Shown here in pieces: positions 53,951 through 63,172 of a stretch of DNA of 64,000 nucleotides. Numbering within the stretch: position 1 is the first letter of the stretch; every line of letters starts with the position of its first letter. A model generated the notes under the pieces. That model was not told the origin of the DNA. It did not search any database and saw only the letters and a list, made by a program, of their open reading frames with translations. The translations under genes and the position numbers were made by a program. Source of the stretch: Neomegalonema sp. (GTDB lineage: Bacteria > Pseudomonadota > Alphaproteobacteria > Rhodobacterales > Rhodobacteraceae); NCBI GenBank assembly GCA_022760435.1, contig JALEFY010000007.1, positions 1 to 64,000 on the forward strand. The letters are read 5' to 3'.

Positions 53951-54523
53951 TTAGGCGCTGATCTTACCCTGCGCGATGCGCAGACGGTTGCGCTCGCGTT
54001 CGCGCTCGCGGCGGGTGGACATCGGTTGGAAGGCGACCGCCACATGAGCCTCGCAATAGGGTTTGCCGGTTTCGCAAGGCAGACCGCAGAAATAGAAGTC
54101 ATCGGTCGCCGGATCACCGATCGGCCATTTGCAGGTCCGTTCGGTCAACTCGAGCAGGGAGAGCTTGCGCGCCCGCCGCTCAACCTCGGCGGCCAGAGCA
54201 GCGACAGGATTGTAACCCTCCTCCTGTTCGGCTTCGATCTCTTCTTCCATCACTTCGGGCTCCGCCTCGGCAGCCTTGGTCGGCGCTGCTGGTTCTTCGG
54301 GCTGGGCGATGACCGGTTCCTCCACGGGCTCGGGTTGCGGAGCCTCAGCGGTCTGCTCGGCAGGCTTGCCGGTGCCATTGCGGTTCGACAGACCGAGGCG
54401 ATGAACCTTGCCGATCACGGCATTGCGGCTCACATTGCCCAGTTCCTTGGCAATCTGGCTCGCGGTCTTGCCCTCGGCCCATAATTCCTTGAGTTTCTCG
54501 ACGCGCTCATTGGTCCACGACAT
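53951..54523 (-). CDS. gcrA: Cell-cycle regulator GcrA
   Basis: A 190-aa protein. The N-terminal HTH, MSWTNERVEKLKELWAEGKTASQIAKELGNVSRNAVIGKVHRLGLSNR, is the GcrA signature that docks on sigma-70 holoenzyme at GANTC-methylated promoters. A long acidic Pro/Glu/Ala linker (about 60-115) precedes a C-terminal domain (TCKWPIGDPATDDFYFCGLPCETGKPYCEAHVAVAF) with CxxxxxC ligands and a basic tail. Start ATG 54523 has AAGGAGAG upstream. GcrA drives S-phase genes in opposition to CtrA, consistent with CtrA boxes elsewhere in the window. Confidence 0.95.
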   Translation of the reverse strand: MSWTNERVEKLKELWAEGKTASQIAKELGNVSRNAVIGKVHRLGLSNRNGTGKPAEQTAEAPQPEPVEEPVIAQPEEPAAPTKAAEAEPEVMEEEIEAEQEEGYNPVAALAAEVERRARKLSLLELTERTCKWPIGDPATDDFYFCGLPCETGKPYCEAHVAVAFQPMSTRRERERERNRLRIAQGKISA

Positions 54524-54659
54524 CGATCTCTCCTTCTGGTGAGGGGCATGGTGCATCGGGATCGGGCGAGTTTGACAATGGCCGCCGCATGCATGATGCA
54601 GGGCAATATAAAACTCGATCCGGCCCCTGTCTTACCAGTCTGACAGCCGCCCCGTAAAT

Positions 54660-54691
54660 GGGTGTCGAGGGCAAAAAACACCCTCGGAGGG
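54660..54691 (+). promoter_or_regulatory. Mutually exclusive leader hairpins before the ABC-2 permease gene
   Basis: GGGTGT (54660-54665) can pair with ACACCC (54678-54683), while CGAGGG (54666-54671) can pair with CCCTCG (54681-54686). The two stems exclude each other, and the second reaches the first base of the Shine-Dalgarno run GGAGGG (54686-54691). A translational switch is possible, but the stems are short. Confidence 0.3.
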
Positions 54692-54698
54692 AAAGCTA

Positions 54699-55601
54699 AT
54701 GGTAACCGAAACGGACAGAACCACAAGTCGAATGCAATCTTTCTCGACAAGCCCGCAATCTGCCTATGGACGCGAGCCGCTGGACGGCGCTCAGGGCACG
54801 ATCGCCTTGCGCTCGATGGGCGAGCGACGCTTTGGCCGGTTCAACCGATTGGGCGTAAAAACCCTGCTCTGGCGCGAGGTCCTGCGCTTTTTGAAGGTCT
54901 ACACCCAAACCCTGCTCGCCCCGGTGGCAACGGCGGTGCTGTTCATGACCGTATTCAGCCTTGCCCTTGGTCAGGGCCGCGGTGATGTGCTGGGCGTGTC
55001 TTTCACCGCCTTCATTGCTCCGGGCATCGTGATGATGACAGTGCTGCAAAATGCCTTTGCCAACACCTCCTCCTCCATGGTCATTGCCAAGGTGCAGGGC
55101 AACATCGTCGACACCCTGATGCCGCCGCTCTCCGCCGGAGAGCTCACCTTCGGCATTGCGATGGGCGGAGCGCTGCGCGGGGTGTTGGTGGCGGTGCTGG
55201 CGGCCGTGGTCATCTTTCCATTCGCCGGGGTTGGCCTGGCTCACCCGCTCTGGGCGATGATCTTTGTCTGCCTTGGCGCCCTGCTGCTCGCGCTGATCGG
55301 ACTGGCGGCCGGGATCTGGTCGGAGAAATTCGACCACATCGCTGCGGTGACCAATTTCATCGTCACGCCGCTATCGTTCTTGTCGGGCACGTTCTACTCC
55401 ATCGACCGGCTGCCCCCGGCAATGCAGACGATCAGCCATCTCAACCCGATTTTCTACATCATCGATGGCTTTCGCTATGGGGTACTGGGCGTGAGCGACA
55501 GCAATCCGTGGATCGGGCTTGCCTACAGCCTGACGATGATCGGACTGGTCTGGGCGCTTTGCTGGTCTCTGTTCAAATCCGGCTACAAGCTCAAAAGCTG
55601 A
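54699..55601 (+). CDS. ABC-2 type transporter permease
   Basis: A 300-aa membrane protein with six hydrophobic segments and the ABC-2 signature LSPLSFLSGTFYS-like ending (TNFIVTPLSFLSGTFYSIDRLPP, LNPIFYIIDGFRYG). It resembles the permease of O-antigen/teichoic-type or drug exporters (ABC-2 family). The N-terminal 45 residues are polar. No ATPase gene adjoins it, so its partner must be encoded elsewhere. ATG 54699 has GGAGGG eight bases upstream. It is preceded by a leader with alternative hairpins. Confidence 0.85.
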   Translation: MVTETDRTTSRMQSFSTSPQSAYGREPLDGAQGTIALRSMGERRFGRFNRLGVKTLLWREVLRFLKVYTQTLLAPVATAVLFMTVFSLALGQGRGDVLGVSFTAFIAPGIVMMTVLQNAFANTSSSMVIAKVQGNIVDTLMPPLSAGELTFGIAMGGALRGVLVAVLAAVVIFPFAGVGLAHPLWAMIFVCLGALLLALIGLAAGIWSEKFDHIAAVTNFIVTPLSFLSGTFYSIDRLPPAMQTISHLNPIFYIIDGFRYGVLGVSDSNPWIGLAYSLTMIGLVWALCWSLFKSGYKLKS

Positions 55602-55620
55602 ACCGTCCGGCACCGGGCTT

Positions 55621-55629
55621 TTATCCACA
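55621..55629 (+). promoter_or_regulatory. Perfect DnaA box before argD
   Basis: TTATCCACA, the strong DnaA box consensus, lies in the 174-bp gap between the permease and argD. It is single, so an origin is unlikely; DnaA as a regulator or a chance match are the options. Confidence 0.4.
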
Positions 55630-55775
55630 GCGAAGACGCGGGAATTGACTTTTGCCCGATTTAGCCCTCTACTTGAGAAAGCGTCCCAAAGCATTTCGCA
55701 ATGGGGCGCTTCGTTTTTTCCACACACCCTCGTCTTGCACTGCAATACGGGGCGTTGTTTCGTTGGAGGATGATT

Positions 55776-56963
55776 GTGATCTCGCCGGTCATGCCGACCT
55801 ATGCGCGGGCTCCCCTGATCGTGGATCGGGGCGAAGGTCCGTGGCTGTTTGACACAGAAGGCACGCGCTATCTCGATTTCGGGGCAGGCGTCGCCGTGAA
55901 TGCGCTCGGACATGCGCATCCCGATCTGGTCGAGGCGCTGACCGAGCAGGCACGACGTATCTGGCACGCCTCCAACCTCTATCGCATCCCCGGCCAGGAA
56001 GAGCTGGCGAGCCTGCTTTGCGCCCATAGCTTCGCCGATACGGTGTTCTTCACCAATTCCGGCGCCGAAGCGATGGAAGGCTGCATCAAGACGGCGCGCA
56101 AGTATTTCAGCCACAAGGGCCAGCCGGAGCGTCATCGGATCATCACCTTCGAGGGCGCCTTTCACGGCCGCACCCTGGGGACGATCTCGGCCGCCGGATC
56201 GGAGAAACTGGTCAAGGGCTTTGGCCCCTTGCTGCCCGGCTTCGATCATGTGCGCTTTGGCGATCATGACGGGCTGAAGGCCGCGATCGGGCCGCAGACC
56301 GCTGCCATTCTCATCGAGCCGATCCAGGGCGAAGGCGGCATCCGGGTGGTGCCGCCCCAATGCCTGCGCGGCCTGCGCGAGCTTTGCGACGAACACGGGC
56401 TGCTGCTCATCTTCGACGAGATCCAGTGCGGGATGGGCCGGACCGGGCGTCTGTTTGCCCATGAATGGGCCGGGATCACCCCGGATATCATGGCCTCGGC
56501 CAAGGGGATCGGCGGCGGGTTCCCGCTCGGCGCGTTCATGGCCACCGAAGAGGCCGCGAGCGGCATGACCGCCGGCACCCATGGTTCGACCTATGGCGGC
56601 AATCCGCTGGCCATGGCGGTCGGGCTGGCGATGATGAAGGCGGTTCTGGCCGAGGGCTTCATGGATCATGTGCCGCGCATCGGCGGCCTCATGCGCCAGA
56701 AGCTCGAGGGGCTGGTGGCCACCCATCCAACCGTGCTGCGCGCCGTGCGCGGCGAAGGGCTGATGCTGGGACTGGAATGCGTCGTCCCCTGCGCCGATCT
56801 GGTGGCGACCGCGCGGGATCATCATCTGCTGGTGGTCCCGGCGGCCGACAATGTGGTTCGCCTCATTCCGCCCTTAAATATTGCCTCTGATCACGTTGAG
56901 ACCGCCCTGAGCGCTCTCGATACCGCGTGCTCAGTGATCGAAAAGAAAGTGCAAGCCGCTTGA
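55776..56963 (+). CDS. argD: Acetylornithine aminotransferase family protein
   Basis: A 395-aa PLP enzyme (class III). [80 protein letters not shown] (the Asp/Gln PLP region) and [20 protein letters not shown] (PLP Lys) are the family blocks. It should convert N-acetylglutamate semialdehyde to acetylornithine. The preferred start is GTG 55776 with GGAGGA five bases upstream; an ATG six bases earlier (55770) overlaps that ribosome site. argF follows after 19 bp. Confidence 0.94.
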   Translation: MISPVMPTYARAPLIVDRGEGPWLFDTEGTRYLDFGAGVAVNALGHAHPDLVEALTEQARRIWHASNLYRIPGQEELASLLCAHSFADTVFFTNSGAEAMEGCIKTARKYFSHKGQPERHRIITFEGAFHGRTLGTISAAGSEKLVKGFGPLLPGFDHVRFGDHDGLKAAIGPQTAAILIEPIQGEGGIRVVPPQCLRGLRELCDEHGLLLIFDEIQCGMGRTGRLFAHEWAGITPDIMASAKGIGGGFPLGAFMATEEAASGMTAGTHGSTYGGNPLAMAVGLAMMKAVLAEGFMDHVPRIGGLMRQKLEGLVATHPTVLRAVRGEGLMLGLECVVPCADLVATARDHHLLVVPAADNVVRLIPPLNIASDHVETALSALDTACSVIEKKVQAA

Positions 56964-56982
56964 TAGAAAAAAGGGAACGCCC

Positions 56983-57960
56983 ATGAATGCGTTCGATATG
57001 ACCAAGGATGCGCAAGGGAGCGCATCGGAAAAGCGAGACTTCCTCGAACTGGACGAGATCCCGGCGGCGGATCTGCGCCGCATTGTCGATGAAAGCCGAA
57101 AGATCAAGCAAGCGCGCGCGGGCCAGCCGAAAGGGGCTGTCGATGTCGGCGCGCCGCTCGCCGATCATGTGCTGGCGATGGTGTTCGAGAAACCCTCGAC
57201 CCGGACCCGCGTGTCCTTCGACATGGCGATCCGTCAGCTTGGCGGCTCGAGCATCGTGCTCAACAGCGCCGATCTGCAATTGGGCCGCGGCGAGACCGTC
57301 GCCGATACCGCGCGCGTGCTCTCGGGCTATGTCGATGCCATCATGCTGCGCACCTTCGAGCCGGAAAAACTGACCGAGATGGCCAGCCATGCCTCGGTTC
57401 CGGTGATCAATGCGCTGACTGATCGCTCGCATCCGTGCCAGATCCTCGCCGATATCCTGACCTTTGAGGAGGAGCGCGGGCCGATCAAGGGGGCCAAGCT
57501 CGCCTGGATGGGCGATGGCAACAATGTCGCCGCCACCTTTGCCCAGGCCGCGGCGGCTTTCGGGTTCGAGCTGGCCATCGCTTGCCCGAGCGCGCTGCAA
57601 CCCGATCCGGCGATTATCGAACATGCGCGGGCCGAGGGCGCAAAGATCACCGTGACCGAAGCAGTCGGGGATGCGGTGAAGGGGGCCGATGCGGTCATCA
57701 CCGATACCTGGCTATCGATGAATGACGCCGATGAGGCGCGCACAAGGCGGCATAATCTGCTGCGCCCCTATCAGGTCGATGCCAAGATGATGAAAGCCGC
57801 TCGCAAGGATGCGGTATTCATGCATTGCCTGCCCGCGCATCGCGACGAAGAGGTCACCACACAAGTGATCGACAGCCCGGCTTCGATCATCTTCCAGGAA
57901 GCTGAGAACCGCCTTCATATTCAAAAGGGCATCTTGCTCTGGTGCCTCAACCGGCTTTGA
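56983..57960 (+). CDS. argF: Ornithine carbamoyltransferase
   Basis: A 325-aa enzyme forming citrulline from ornithine and carbamoyl phosphate. FEKPSTRTRVSFDMAIRQLGG (carbamoyl-phosphate loop), LTDRSHPCQILADILTF (HPCQ) and FMHCLPAHRDEEVTTQVID (HCLP) are the diagnostic motifs. It ends at a strong terminator. With argD it forms a two-gene arginine operon. The N-terminus starts at ATG 56983 with AAGGGA upstream. Confidence 0.95.
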   Translation: MNAFDMTKDAQGSASEKRDFLELDEIPAADLRRIVDESRKIKQARAGQPKGAVDVGAPLADHVLAMVFEKPSTRTRVSFDMAIRQLGGSSIVLNSADLQLGRGETVADTARVLSGYVDAIMLRTFEPEKLTEMASHASVPVINALTDRSHPCQILADILTFEEERGPIKGAKLAWMGDGNNVAATFAQAAAAFGFELAIACPSALQPDPAIIEHARAEGAKITVTEAVGDAVKGADAVITDTWLSMNDADEARTRRHNLLRPYQVDAKMMKAARKDAVFMHCLPAHRDEEVTTQVIDSPASIIFQEAENRLHIQKGILLWCLNRL

Positions 57961-57973
57961 GCCGCGAGCTTGG

Positions 57974-57999
57974 AAAGGCCCCGGCAAGGGGCCTTTTTT
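57974..57999 (+). terminator. Terminator after argF
   Basis: GGCCCC-GGCAA-GGGGCC followed by TTTTTT, beginning 14 bp after the argF stop: a canonical Rho-independent terminator. Confidence 0.9.
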
Positions 58000-58123
58000 G
58001 CATCGGGTCTGTTCTGATTGCGCATCGTGATGCGCCAAGTCCACTATTGTCGCTGCCCACCGTTGTCGCTGCCATGCGTCCTGCTGGCAGCCCCCTACCC
58101 TTTCCCCTTGCGCGAGAGTGCCC

Positions 58124-59152
58124 ATGACTGCCAATTCGCCAACCGATCAAAGCGCGCCGAGCGCCGCGCCGCTCGGCGATGATGCGATCCTGCCGTTCCA
58201 GCTCGATCATCTCGACCTGCGCGGGCGGATCATCCGCCTCGACCAGACCCTGGACACGATCCTGGGCCAGCATGCCTATCCGCCCACCGTCTGCGCCCTG
58301 GTGGGCGAGGCGGCGATCCTGACCGCGATGATCGGGCAGGCGATGAAGCTGCGCGGGCGCTTCTCGATGCAGGTGCGCGGCGATGGCGATATCACCTTGA
58401 TCGCGACCGATTTTTATCCGCCGCAAAACCCCGATGAGCCAGCACGGCTGCGCGCCTATGCGCGGTTTCGTGACGATGCGTTGGAAGTGGCGCAGAACCC
58501 GTTCCATCTGTTCGGGCGCGGGGTTTTCGGGATGATCATTGATCAGGGCGCCAACATGCACCCCTATCAGGGCGTGGTGCCGCTCGCGGGTGGCAGTCTG
58601 GCGGCCTGTGCGGAGACCTATTTCGCCCAGTCCGAGCAGATCGCGACCCGCTTTCATATCGGCCTTGGTCAGGCGCATGAGCCGGGCGCACCCCTGCGCT
58701 GGCGCGGCGGCGGCATCATGCTGCAACATCTGCCCGACTATGGGGAGGGCATGGCGCAGCGACAGGAAGCGCAGGATGGCGGCTCGGGAGAGGAGGGCCT
58801 TCTCACCCCGCAAGACGTTGCCGAATGGAGCGACAAGGGCGAGGACTGGACCAATGCGATGGCCAAGATCGACAGTATCGAACTGACCGAGCTCATTGGC
58901 CCGCATGTCTCGCCGAAAACGCTGCTCTGGCGTCTGTTTCACGAGGACGAGCCACGCATCTACGACCCGCAGACCGTCGCCTTCGGCTGCACCTGCTCGC
59001 GCGACAAGGTCCTGGGGGTGCTCAGCGGCTTTCCCAAAAGCGAACGCGCGGAAATGATCGCCGAGACCGGCAAGGTTGAGGTTGACTGCCAGTTCTGCGG
59101 TGCTGTTTACCATTTCTCACCAGAGGAAATTGGAGACGGCACCGATGAGTGA
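58124..59152 (+). CDS. hslO: Redox-regulated chaperone Hsp33
   Basis: A 342-aa chaperone. The N-terminal core includes RGRIIRLDQTLDTILGQHAYPPTVCALVGEAAILTAMIGQAMKLRGRFSMQVRG. The redox switch at the C-terminus has FGCTCSRDKVLGVL (CxC) and EVDCQFCGAVYHFSPEEI (CxxC), four zinc-binding Cys whose oxidation turns on holdase activity. Start ATG 58124; GTG 58118, two codons earlier, is possible. It overlaps the next gene's start by eight bases. No terminator separates them. Confidence 0.94.
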   Translation: MTANSPTDQSAPSAAPLGDDAILPFQLDHLDLRGRIIRLDQTLDTILGQHAYPPTVCALVGEAAILTAMIGQAMKLRGRFSMQVRGDGDITLIATDFYPPQNPDEPARLRAYARFRDDALEVAQNPFHLFGRGVFGMIIDQGANMHPYQGVVPLAGGSLAACAETYFAQSEQIATRFHIGLGQAHEPGAPLRWRGGGIMLQHLPDYGEGMAQRQEAQDGGSGEEGLLTPQDVAEWSDKGEDWTNAMAKIDSIELTELIGPHVSPKTLLWRLFHEDEPRIYDPQTVAFGCTCSRDKVLGVLSGFPKSERAEMIAETGKVEVDCQFCGAVYHFSPEEIGDGTDE

Positions 59153-59735
59153 GCGACGGCTTTTCCTGCGACGCGTTATAGCCGGGGGCGGCGCAGCGGC
59201 GCTTCTGGGCGCGACCAGCGGTTGCGATACCCTCAGCAGTCGCGGACCGAATGTGATCGAGCAAGTCGCCTTCACCGGCCCACCGGTATCACTGAAGATT
59301 GCCCGTCTGGCGCTCGCACTCGATCGCCCGAGCGGCGCCGGTCAGCGGCTGGAATATCTGTTCCCGACCCCGATGTCGGAATGGGTCAAGCGCTGGGCCT
59401 ATGACCGGCTGGTCGCTGCGGGCACGCAAGGTGAGGCCACCCTGACCCTCGAAAAAGCCGGGCTCCGCATGGAGAGCGTGCCGGGCTCCGGTTTGCTTGG
59501 CCTTGGCGCCCAGGAGAAATACTTCACCCAGATCAAGCTCCGCCTCGATTTCGGGCGCGGCACGCAGCGCGGCCAGGCGGAATATGAGGCGCGCTCGGAA
59601 GGGGTGCTGCATGGTGAGGTAACCGATGCGGATCGCCGCGCTTATCTGAGCCGGATGTCAAAGGCGATGATGGCCGATGTGGATGCCCATTTCCCCGGCA
59701 TCCTCCGGCGCGATCTGCCCGACTTCGTCGCCTGA
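59145..59735 (+). CDS. Putative lipoprotein of unknown function
   Basis: A 196-aa protein whose N-terminus SERRLFLRRVIAGGGAAALLGATSGCDTL is a lipoprotein signal with lipobox ATSGC, lipidated at Cys30. The mature part is alpha/beta with a repeated hydrophobic pattern and no known domain; the profile slightly recalls LptE-type outer-membrane assembly lipoproteins, but this is only a guess. It starts inside the end of hslO (ATGAGTGA overlap), so translational coupling to Hsp33 is likely. Confidence 0.7.
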   Translation: MSERRLFLRRVIAGGGAAALLGATSGCDTLSSRGPNVIEQVAFTGPPVSLKIARLALALDRPSGAGQRLEYLFPTPMSEWVKRWAYDRLVAAGTQGEATLTLEKAGLRMESVPGSGLLGLGAQEKYFTQIKLRLDFGRGTQRGQAEYEARSEGVLHGEVTDADRRAYLSRMSKAMMADVDAHFPGILRRDLPDFVA

Positions 59736-59826
59736 CACAACCAGCCGCCGAGGCTAAACATGCCGCGAGCGCACAAAGCTGGCGCTCACGGCTCGGGGGC
59801 AGCCCCATGCCCGCCCCGCATCGGGG

Positions 59827-61461
59827 TTAGCGCCCCTTGAACAGCCCGCCGAGAACACCGCGGATCAGGCTTTTGCCCAGCCGCGTGCCCACCGAGCGCG
59901 CCATGGATTTCACGAAAGCCTCGGTCACGCTTTGACGTTTGGAGCTGCGAGCGGGTTTCTCGCGCTCATAGCTGCGCGATGATTTCTCACGCCGCCAACT
60001 CGGCGCATCCTCCTCCGCCGAATAGTCGCGGCCCGCGCCCGAACGGGTGCGCGCCTTGTACTCCTCCCAGCTCTCTTCTTCGGCCCCATCCAGATCCTCG
60101 GCCGCCGCGGCAGATTGCTCGGCGCGTTCCTTGAGGATCTCGAAGGCGCTGGCGCGGTCGACCGTTTCCTCATAGAGCCCGATCACCGGCGATGCTGCGA
60201 TCACCCGGGCTCGGGTATCCGCATCAATCGGCCCGATCTGCGAGGATGGCGGACGGATGAGCGTGCGCTGCACGATCGAGGGAGCACCCTTGGTCTCAAG
60301 CGTGGAGACCAGCGCCTCACCAACACCGAGCTGGGTGATCACGTCGGCAGTATCGAAATCCGGGTTCTCGCGGAAGGTCTCAGCCGCAGCCTTGAGCGCC
60401 CGGCGATCGCGCGGCGTGTAGGCCCGCAGCGCGTGTTGGACCCGGTTGCCGAGCTGGCCAAGAATATCATCGGGCACATCGGCCGGGTTCTGGGTGATGA
60501 AATAGACCCCCACCCCTTTCGAGCGGATCAGCCGCGCGACCTGTTCGACCTTGTCCATCAGCGCCTTGGGCGCATCATCGAACAGCAGATGCGCTTCATC
60601 GAAGAAGAAGGCGAGCTTCGGCTTGTCCGGATCCCCGACCTCCGGCAGCTCTTCAAACAGCTCCGACAAGAGCCAGAGCAGGAAGGTCGCATAAAGACGC
60701 GGCGAGCGCATCAGAACATCGGCGGCGAGGATATTGACCTGCCCGCGCCCATCGGAACCGACCCGCATCAGATCCTCGAGCTTGAGCGCCGGCTCGCCGA
60801 AGAATTGATCGGCCCCCTGGTTCTCCAGCACCAGCAAGCGGCGCTGGATCGCCCCGACCGAAGCCTTGGAGACACTGCCATACATGGTCTGCAAGGTGCT
60901 CGCATTCTCGGCGACCTCATGCAGCATCGCCCGCAGATCCTTGAGATCGACGAGCAGCATGCCTTCGTCATCGGCGACGCGGAAGACGATATTGAGGATG
61001 CCCTCCTGCACCTCGTTGAGATCGAGCATGCGCGAGAGCAGCAGCGGCCCCATCTCAGAAACCGTCGCACGGACCGGATGGCCCTGCTGGCCGAACAGAT
61101 CCCAGAACACCACCGGGAAGGCGTCATAGCCGTAATCGGAAAAGCCGATCTTGTCGGCCCGCTCGACCAGCTTTTCATGCAGTTTATGCTCGGGCGAGCC
61201 AGAGGCGGCCATGCCCGACAGATCGCCCTTCACATCCGCCATGAACACCGGCACCCCGGCCTGGGCAAAACCTTCTGCGAGGATCTGCAAGGTCACCGTC
61301 TTGCCGGTACCGGTTGCGCCCGCGATCAGGCCGTGGCGGTTGCCGAATTTGAGCAGCAGCGATTGCGCATCACGATGGGCGCTGCCCGCGCCGCCGACAA
61401 ACAATCGATCCTTCAGCTCGGGATCATAGGATGCGCCCATAAACTCCTGCTCCTTGCTCAT
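59827..61461 (-). CDS. DUF853 (YjgR-like) HerA-type ATPase
   Basis: A 544-aa P-loop ATPase. [38 protein letters not shown] is Walker A and the following switch; [19 protein letters not shown] is Walker B; a sensor-type region is [35 protein letters not shown]. These fit the DUF853/YjgR family of HerA-FtsK-related helicase-like ATPases, function unsettled. The C-terminal 100 residues are basic and disordered, ending in a helix ([31 protein letters not shown]). It is divergent from the gene at 61824 over 362 bp. Confidence 0.88.
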   Translation of the reverse strand: MSKEQEFMGASYDPELKDRLFVGGAGSAHRDAQSLLLKFGNRHGLIAGATGTGKTVTLQILAEGFAQAGVPVFMADVKGDLSGMAASGSPEHKLHEKLVERADKIGFSDYGYDAFPVVFWDLFGQQGHPVRATVSEMGPLLLSRMLDLNEVQEGILNIVFRVADDEGMLLVDLKDLRAMLHEVAENASTLQTMYGSVSKASVGAIQRRLLVLENQGADQFFGEPALKLEDLMRVGSDGRGQVNILAADVLMRSPRLYATFLLWLLSELFEELPEVGDPDKPKLAFFFDEAHLLFDDAPKALMDKVEQVARLIRSKGVGVYFITQNPADVPDDILGQLGNRVQHALRAYTPRDRRALKAAAETFRENPDFDTADVITQLGVGEALVSTLETKGAPSIVQRTLIRPPSSQIGPIDADTRARVIAASPVIGLYEETVDRASAFEILKERAEQSAAAAEDLDGAEEESWEEYKARTRSGAGRDYSAEEDAPSWRREKSSRSYEREKPARSSKRQSVTEAFVKSMARSVGTRLGKSLIRGVLGGLFKGR

Positions 61462-61615
61462 GCCGGCCTTCTCTCCTTGCTGGCTCGCCCTGCGATCTTA
61501 ATGCCCTCTGCCTAGCCATTTTTTCGACCGCTTGCCAATAGAGCTTACCAAGTAGAGCGGCCCGCGCGCGCCCTCCCCCCGGCGCCGATGCCGCTCCATT
61601 GCCACCCGACTTGCC

Positions 61616-61631
61616 TTAATCATGTATTAAC
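61616..61631 (+). promoter_or_regulatory. Consensus CtrA box before the sRNA/RcdA-like locus
   Basis: TTAA-TCATGTA-TTAAC matches TTAA-N7-TTAAC in full. It lies 155 bp after the DUF853 start, 9 to 25 bp before the predicted sRNA start and about 200 bp before the gene at 61824. A CtrA-controlled transcript in that direction is the simplest reading. Confidence 0.65.
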
Positions 61632-61639
61632 CTGTTGCA

Positions 61640-61731
61640 ACTAGCGTGAAATGCGAAGCGCTCGTCCTGAAGCCGGCGCTTCGACTACCTCCCTTCGATC
61701 TGGCCGCGCCGCCCCCGGTGCGGCTTTTTTT
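61640..61731 (+). ncRNA. Candidate small RNA with anti-Shine-Dalgarno loop
   Basis: Within the 362-bp gap, a stem CGAAGCGC (61654-61661) pairs with GCGCTTCG (61676-61683), an unpaired ACCTCCC run follows at 61687-61693, and the terminator GCCGC-CCCCGGT-GCGGC with TTTTTTT ends at 61731. Hairpin, CCUCCC loop and terminator are the architecture of alphaproteobacterial trans-acting sRNAs that pair with ribosome sites. The 5' end is a guess; no known family was matched with certainty. Confidence 0.5.
61708..61731 (+). terminator. Terminator of the candidate sRNA
   Basis: GCCGC (61708-61712), loop CCCCGGT, GCGGC (61720-61724) followed by seven T: a compact intrinsic terminator upstream of any gene start, which implies a short transcript ending here. 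Confidence 0.8.
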
Positions 61732-61823
61732 GTGTTCATCATGACGAAATCTTCATCGGACGGGCCCATTCTGGTCGCAAGCGCCGGGCGCAATGGCGCA
61801 GACAAACAAAAGTGAGCCGGACC

Positions 61824-62411
61824 ATGACGCTTTCCCCAGAGCACACGTGCGCCCCCGCGCACCCGATTGCCGTCGAGCGCGTATTGCAAGCGCTGCTTGA
61901 CGAGGCCATGGATCTCATGGATGAGGCGACCGCCGTCGTAGCCTTCGAGCGTCGCAAATACGGGCTCGATCCGGTGGCCCAAGGCATGGCACTGCGCTTC
62001 GCCGCCCGGCTCTCTCGGGTCGCTGGATGGATCGTCGTCGAGATCGGGCACAAACCTGCACAGGCGCATGAGCGTGCTCAACTGGCAAAAGCCGTTCAGC
62101 AAGCCGCCCGCGGGCCGTTGGAGACCAACATCGCCTGCACCCGTATCTCCCCTTCATTGCGCCTGGTGGTCGGCAAGATCGACCGACTCGTCGATCGCGC
62201 CTTGCGCATTCAGGCAATGATCGCCGGTGATTCTGCTGCAACGGTCGCTTGTGAGGACGAAATCGCGCAGATGGAGTTACCCATGGGCAACAAGAGCGGG
62301 ATGGAGGCACCAGCGATGGCCGCATTTTCGTCCGATCTGTCGGCTCGCCCCTGGGCTGAAACGGCGACAAAAACCGGCGTTGTTGTCTCGCTGTTCCCCT
62401 CAAGCTGTTGA
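61824..62411 (+). CDS. Possible RcdA/DUF1465-like protein
   Basis: A 195-aa protein from ATG 61824 (GTG 61812 also possible). Residues about 15-90 (VERVLQALLDEAMDLMDEATAVVAF, then MALRFAARLSRVAGWIVVEIGHKP and AVQQAARG) recall the DUF1465/RcdA helical bundle, in which EGMALVEE-type and RLTTRLMQVASWLL-type blocks occur. RcdA is an adaptor for ClpXP-driven CtrA degradation. The match is weak and from memory; the flanking CtrA box and the CpdR-like gene elsewhere are consistent but do not prove it. The C-terminal 50 residues are unrelated and low in complexity. Confidence 0.5.
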   Translation: MTLSPEHTCAPAHPIAVERVLQALLDEAMDLMDEATAVVAFERRKYGLDPVAQGMALRFAARLSRVAGWIVVEIGHKPAQAHERAQLAKAVQQAARGPLETNIACTRISPSLRLVVGKIDRLVDRALRIQAMIAGDSAATVACEDEIAQMELPMGNKSGMEAPAMAAFSSDLSARPWAETATKTGVVVSLFPSSC

Positions 62412-62587
62412 TTTGGAAATCATCGCCCGTCGTCGCTGTCAACAATTTGACATGAGCTGCTCAATATTGAGGCGACGAGAAGATGGCGCAGTTTTTATTT
62501 AACGCGCCCTCAGTTGCGTTTCACGACGCTCGCTTGTAGGAGACATCAACGATATTCGCTCCGAATGACGAGACGAGAGGCAAGATT

Positions 62588-63151
62588 GTGAAGTCCGGAT
62601 TTGCAAAGACGATCGCAGCGCGTTTGGCAAAAGCCGCCGCCGCTACGGCAACCGTGATCACCCTTTCCCTGATCGGTACGGGTGGCATGGCTCAGGCTCA
62701 GGACGCGCTGGGCTCCAATGATCCTGTGCGCGAATCTCATGGCGCCTGGGAAGTGCGCTGCACCGAAGGCAGCGGCAAATGCTACATTCAGCAGATCTGG
62801 AACAATGCCGAAGGCACGCCAGCGGTCGCGATCCGGATCAGCAAGCTGGCCACCCCGATCTCCTCGGGCAACGCCACCATCGTCGCCATGGGCAGCGTGA
62901 TCACGCCGCTCGGTGTGTTCCTGCCCAACGGTCTTGGCCTGAAGGTGGATAGCGATACGCCGCAAGTCGCCCCCTTCGTGCGCTGCTTCCGTCTGGGCTG
63001 CGTTGCAGAGCCCCCGATCTCTGACACGCTGATCGAGAAATTCAAGGCTGGCTCGACCGCGACCTTCCTGGTGCGTGGCAATACCAGCGAGCCGCCGATC
63101 GAGGCACCGCTCTCACTGTCGGGCTTCACCGCGGCCTTTGACGCTCTGTAA
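62588..63151 (+). CDS. Invasion-associated locus B (IalB) family protein
   Basis: A 187-aa exported protein starting at GTG 62588 (signal AATATVITLSLIGTGGMAQA, cleavage about residue 37). The IalB-type core begins HGAWEVRCTEGSGKCYIQQIWNN and has four Cys in two pairs (C about 57 and 64; FVRCFRLGCVAEPPI), as in the family of periplasmic beta proteins. The function in free-living relatives is unknown. Its terminator lies 20 bp downstream. Confidence 0.85.
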   Translation: MKSGFAKTIAARLAKAAAATATVITLSLIGTGGMAQAQDALGSNDPVRESHGAWEVRCTEGSGKCYIQQIWNNAEGTPAVAIRISKLATPISSGNATIVAMGSVITPLGVFLPNGLGLKVDSDTPQVAPFVRCFRLGCVAEPPISDTLIEKFKAGSTATFLVRGNTSEPPIEAPLSLSGFTAAFDAL

Positions 63152-63172
63152 GAGCGCACCTTTACCGAAACG

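Noticed and set aside
55770..55775. ATG 55770 as argD start
   Set aside because: It overlaps the GGAGG ribosome site, so GTG 55776 is more likely.
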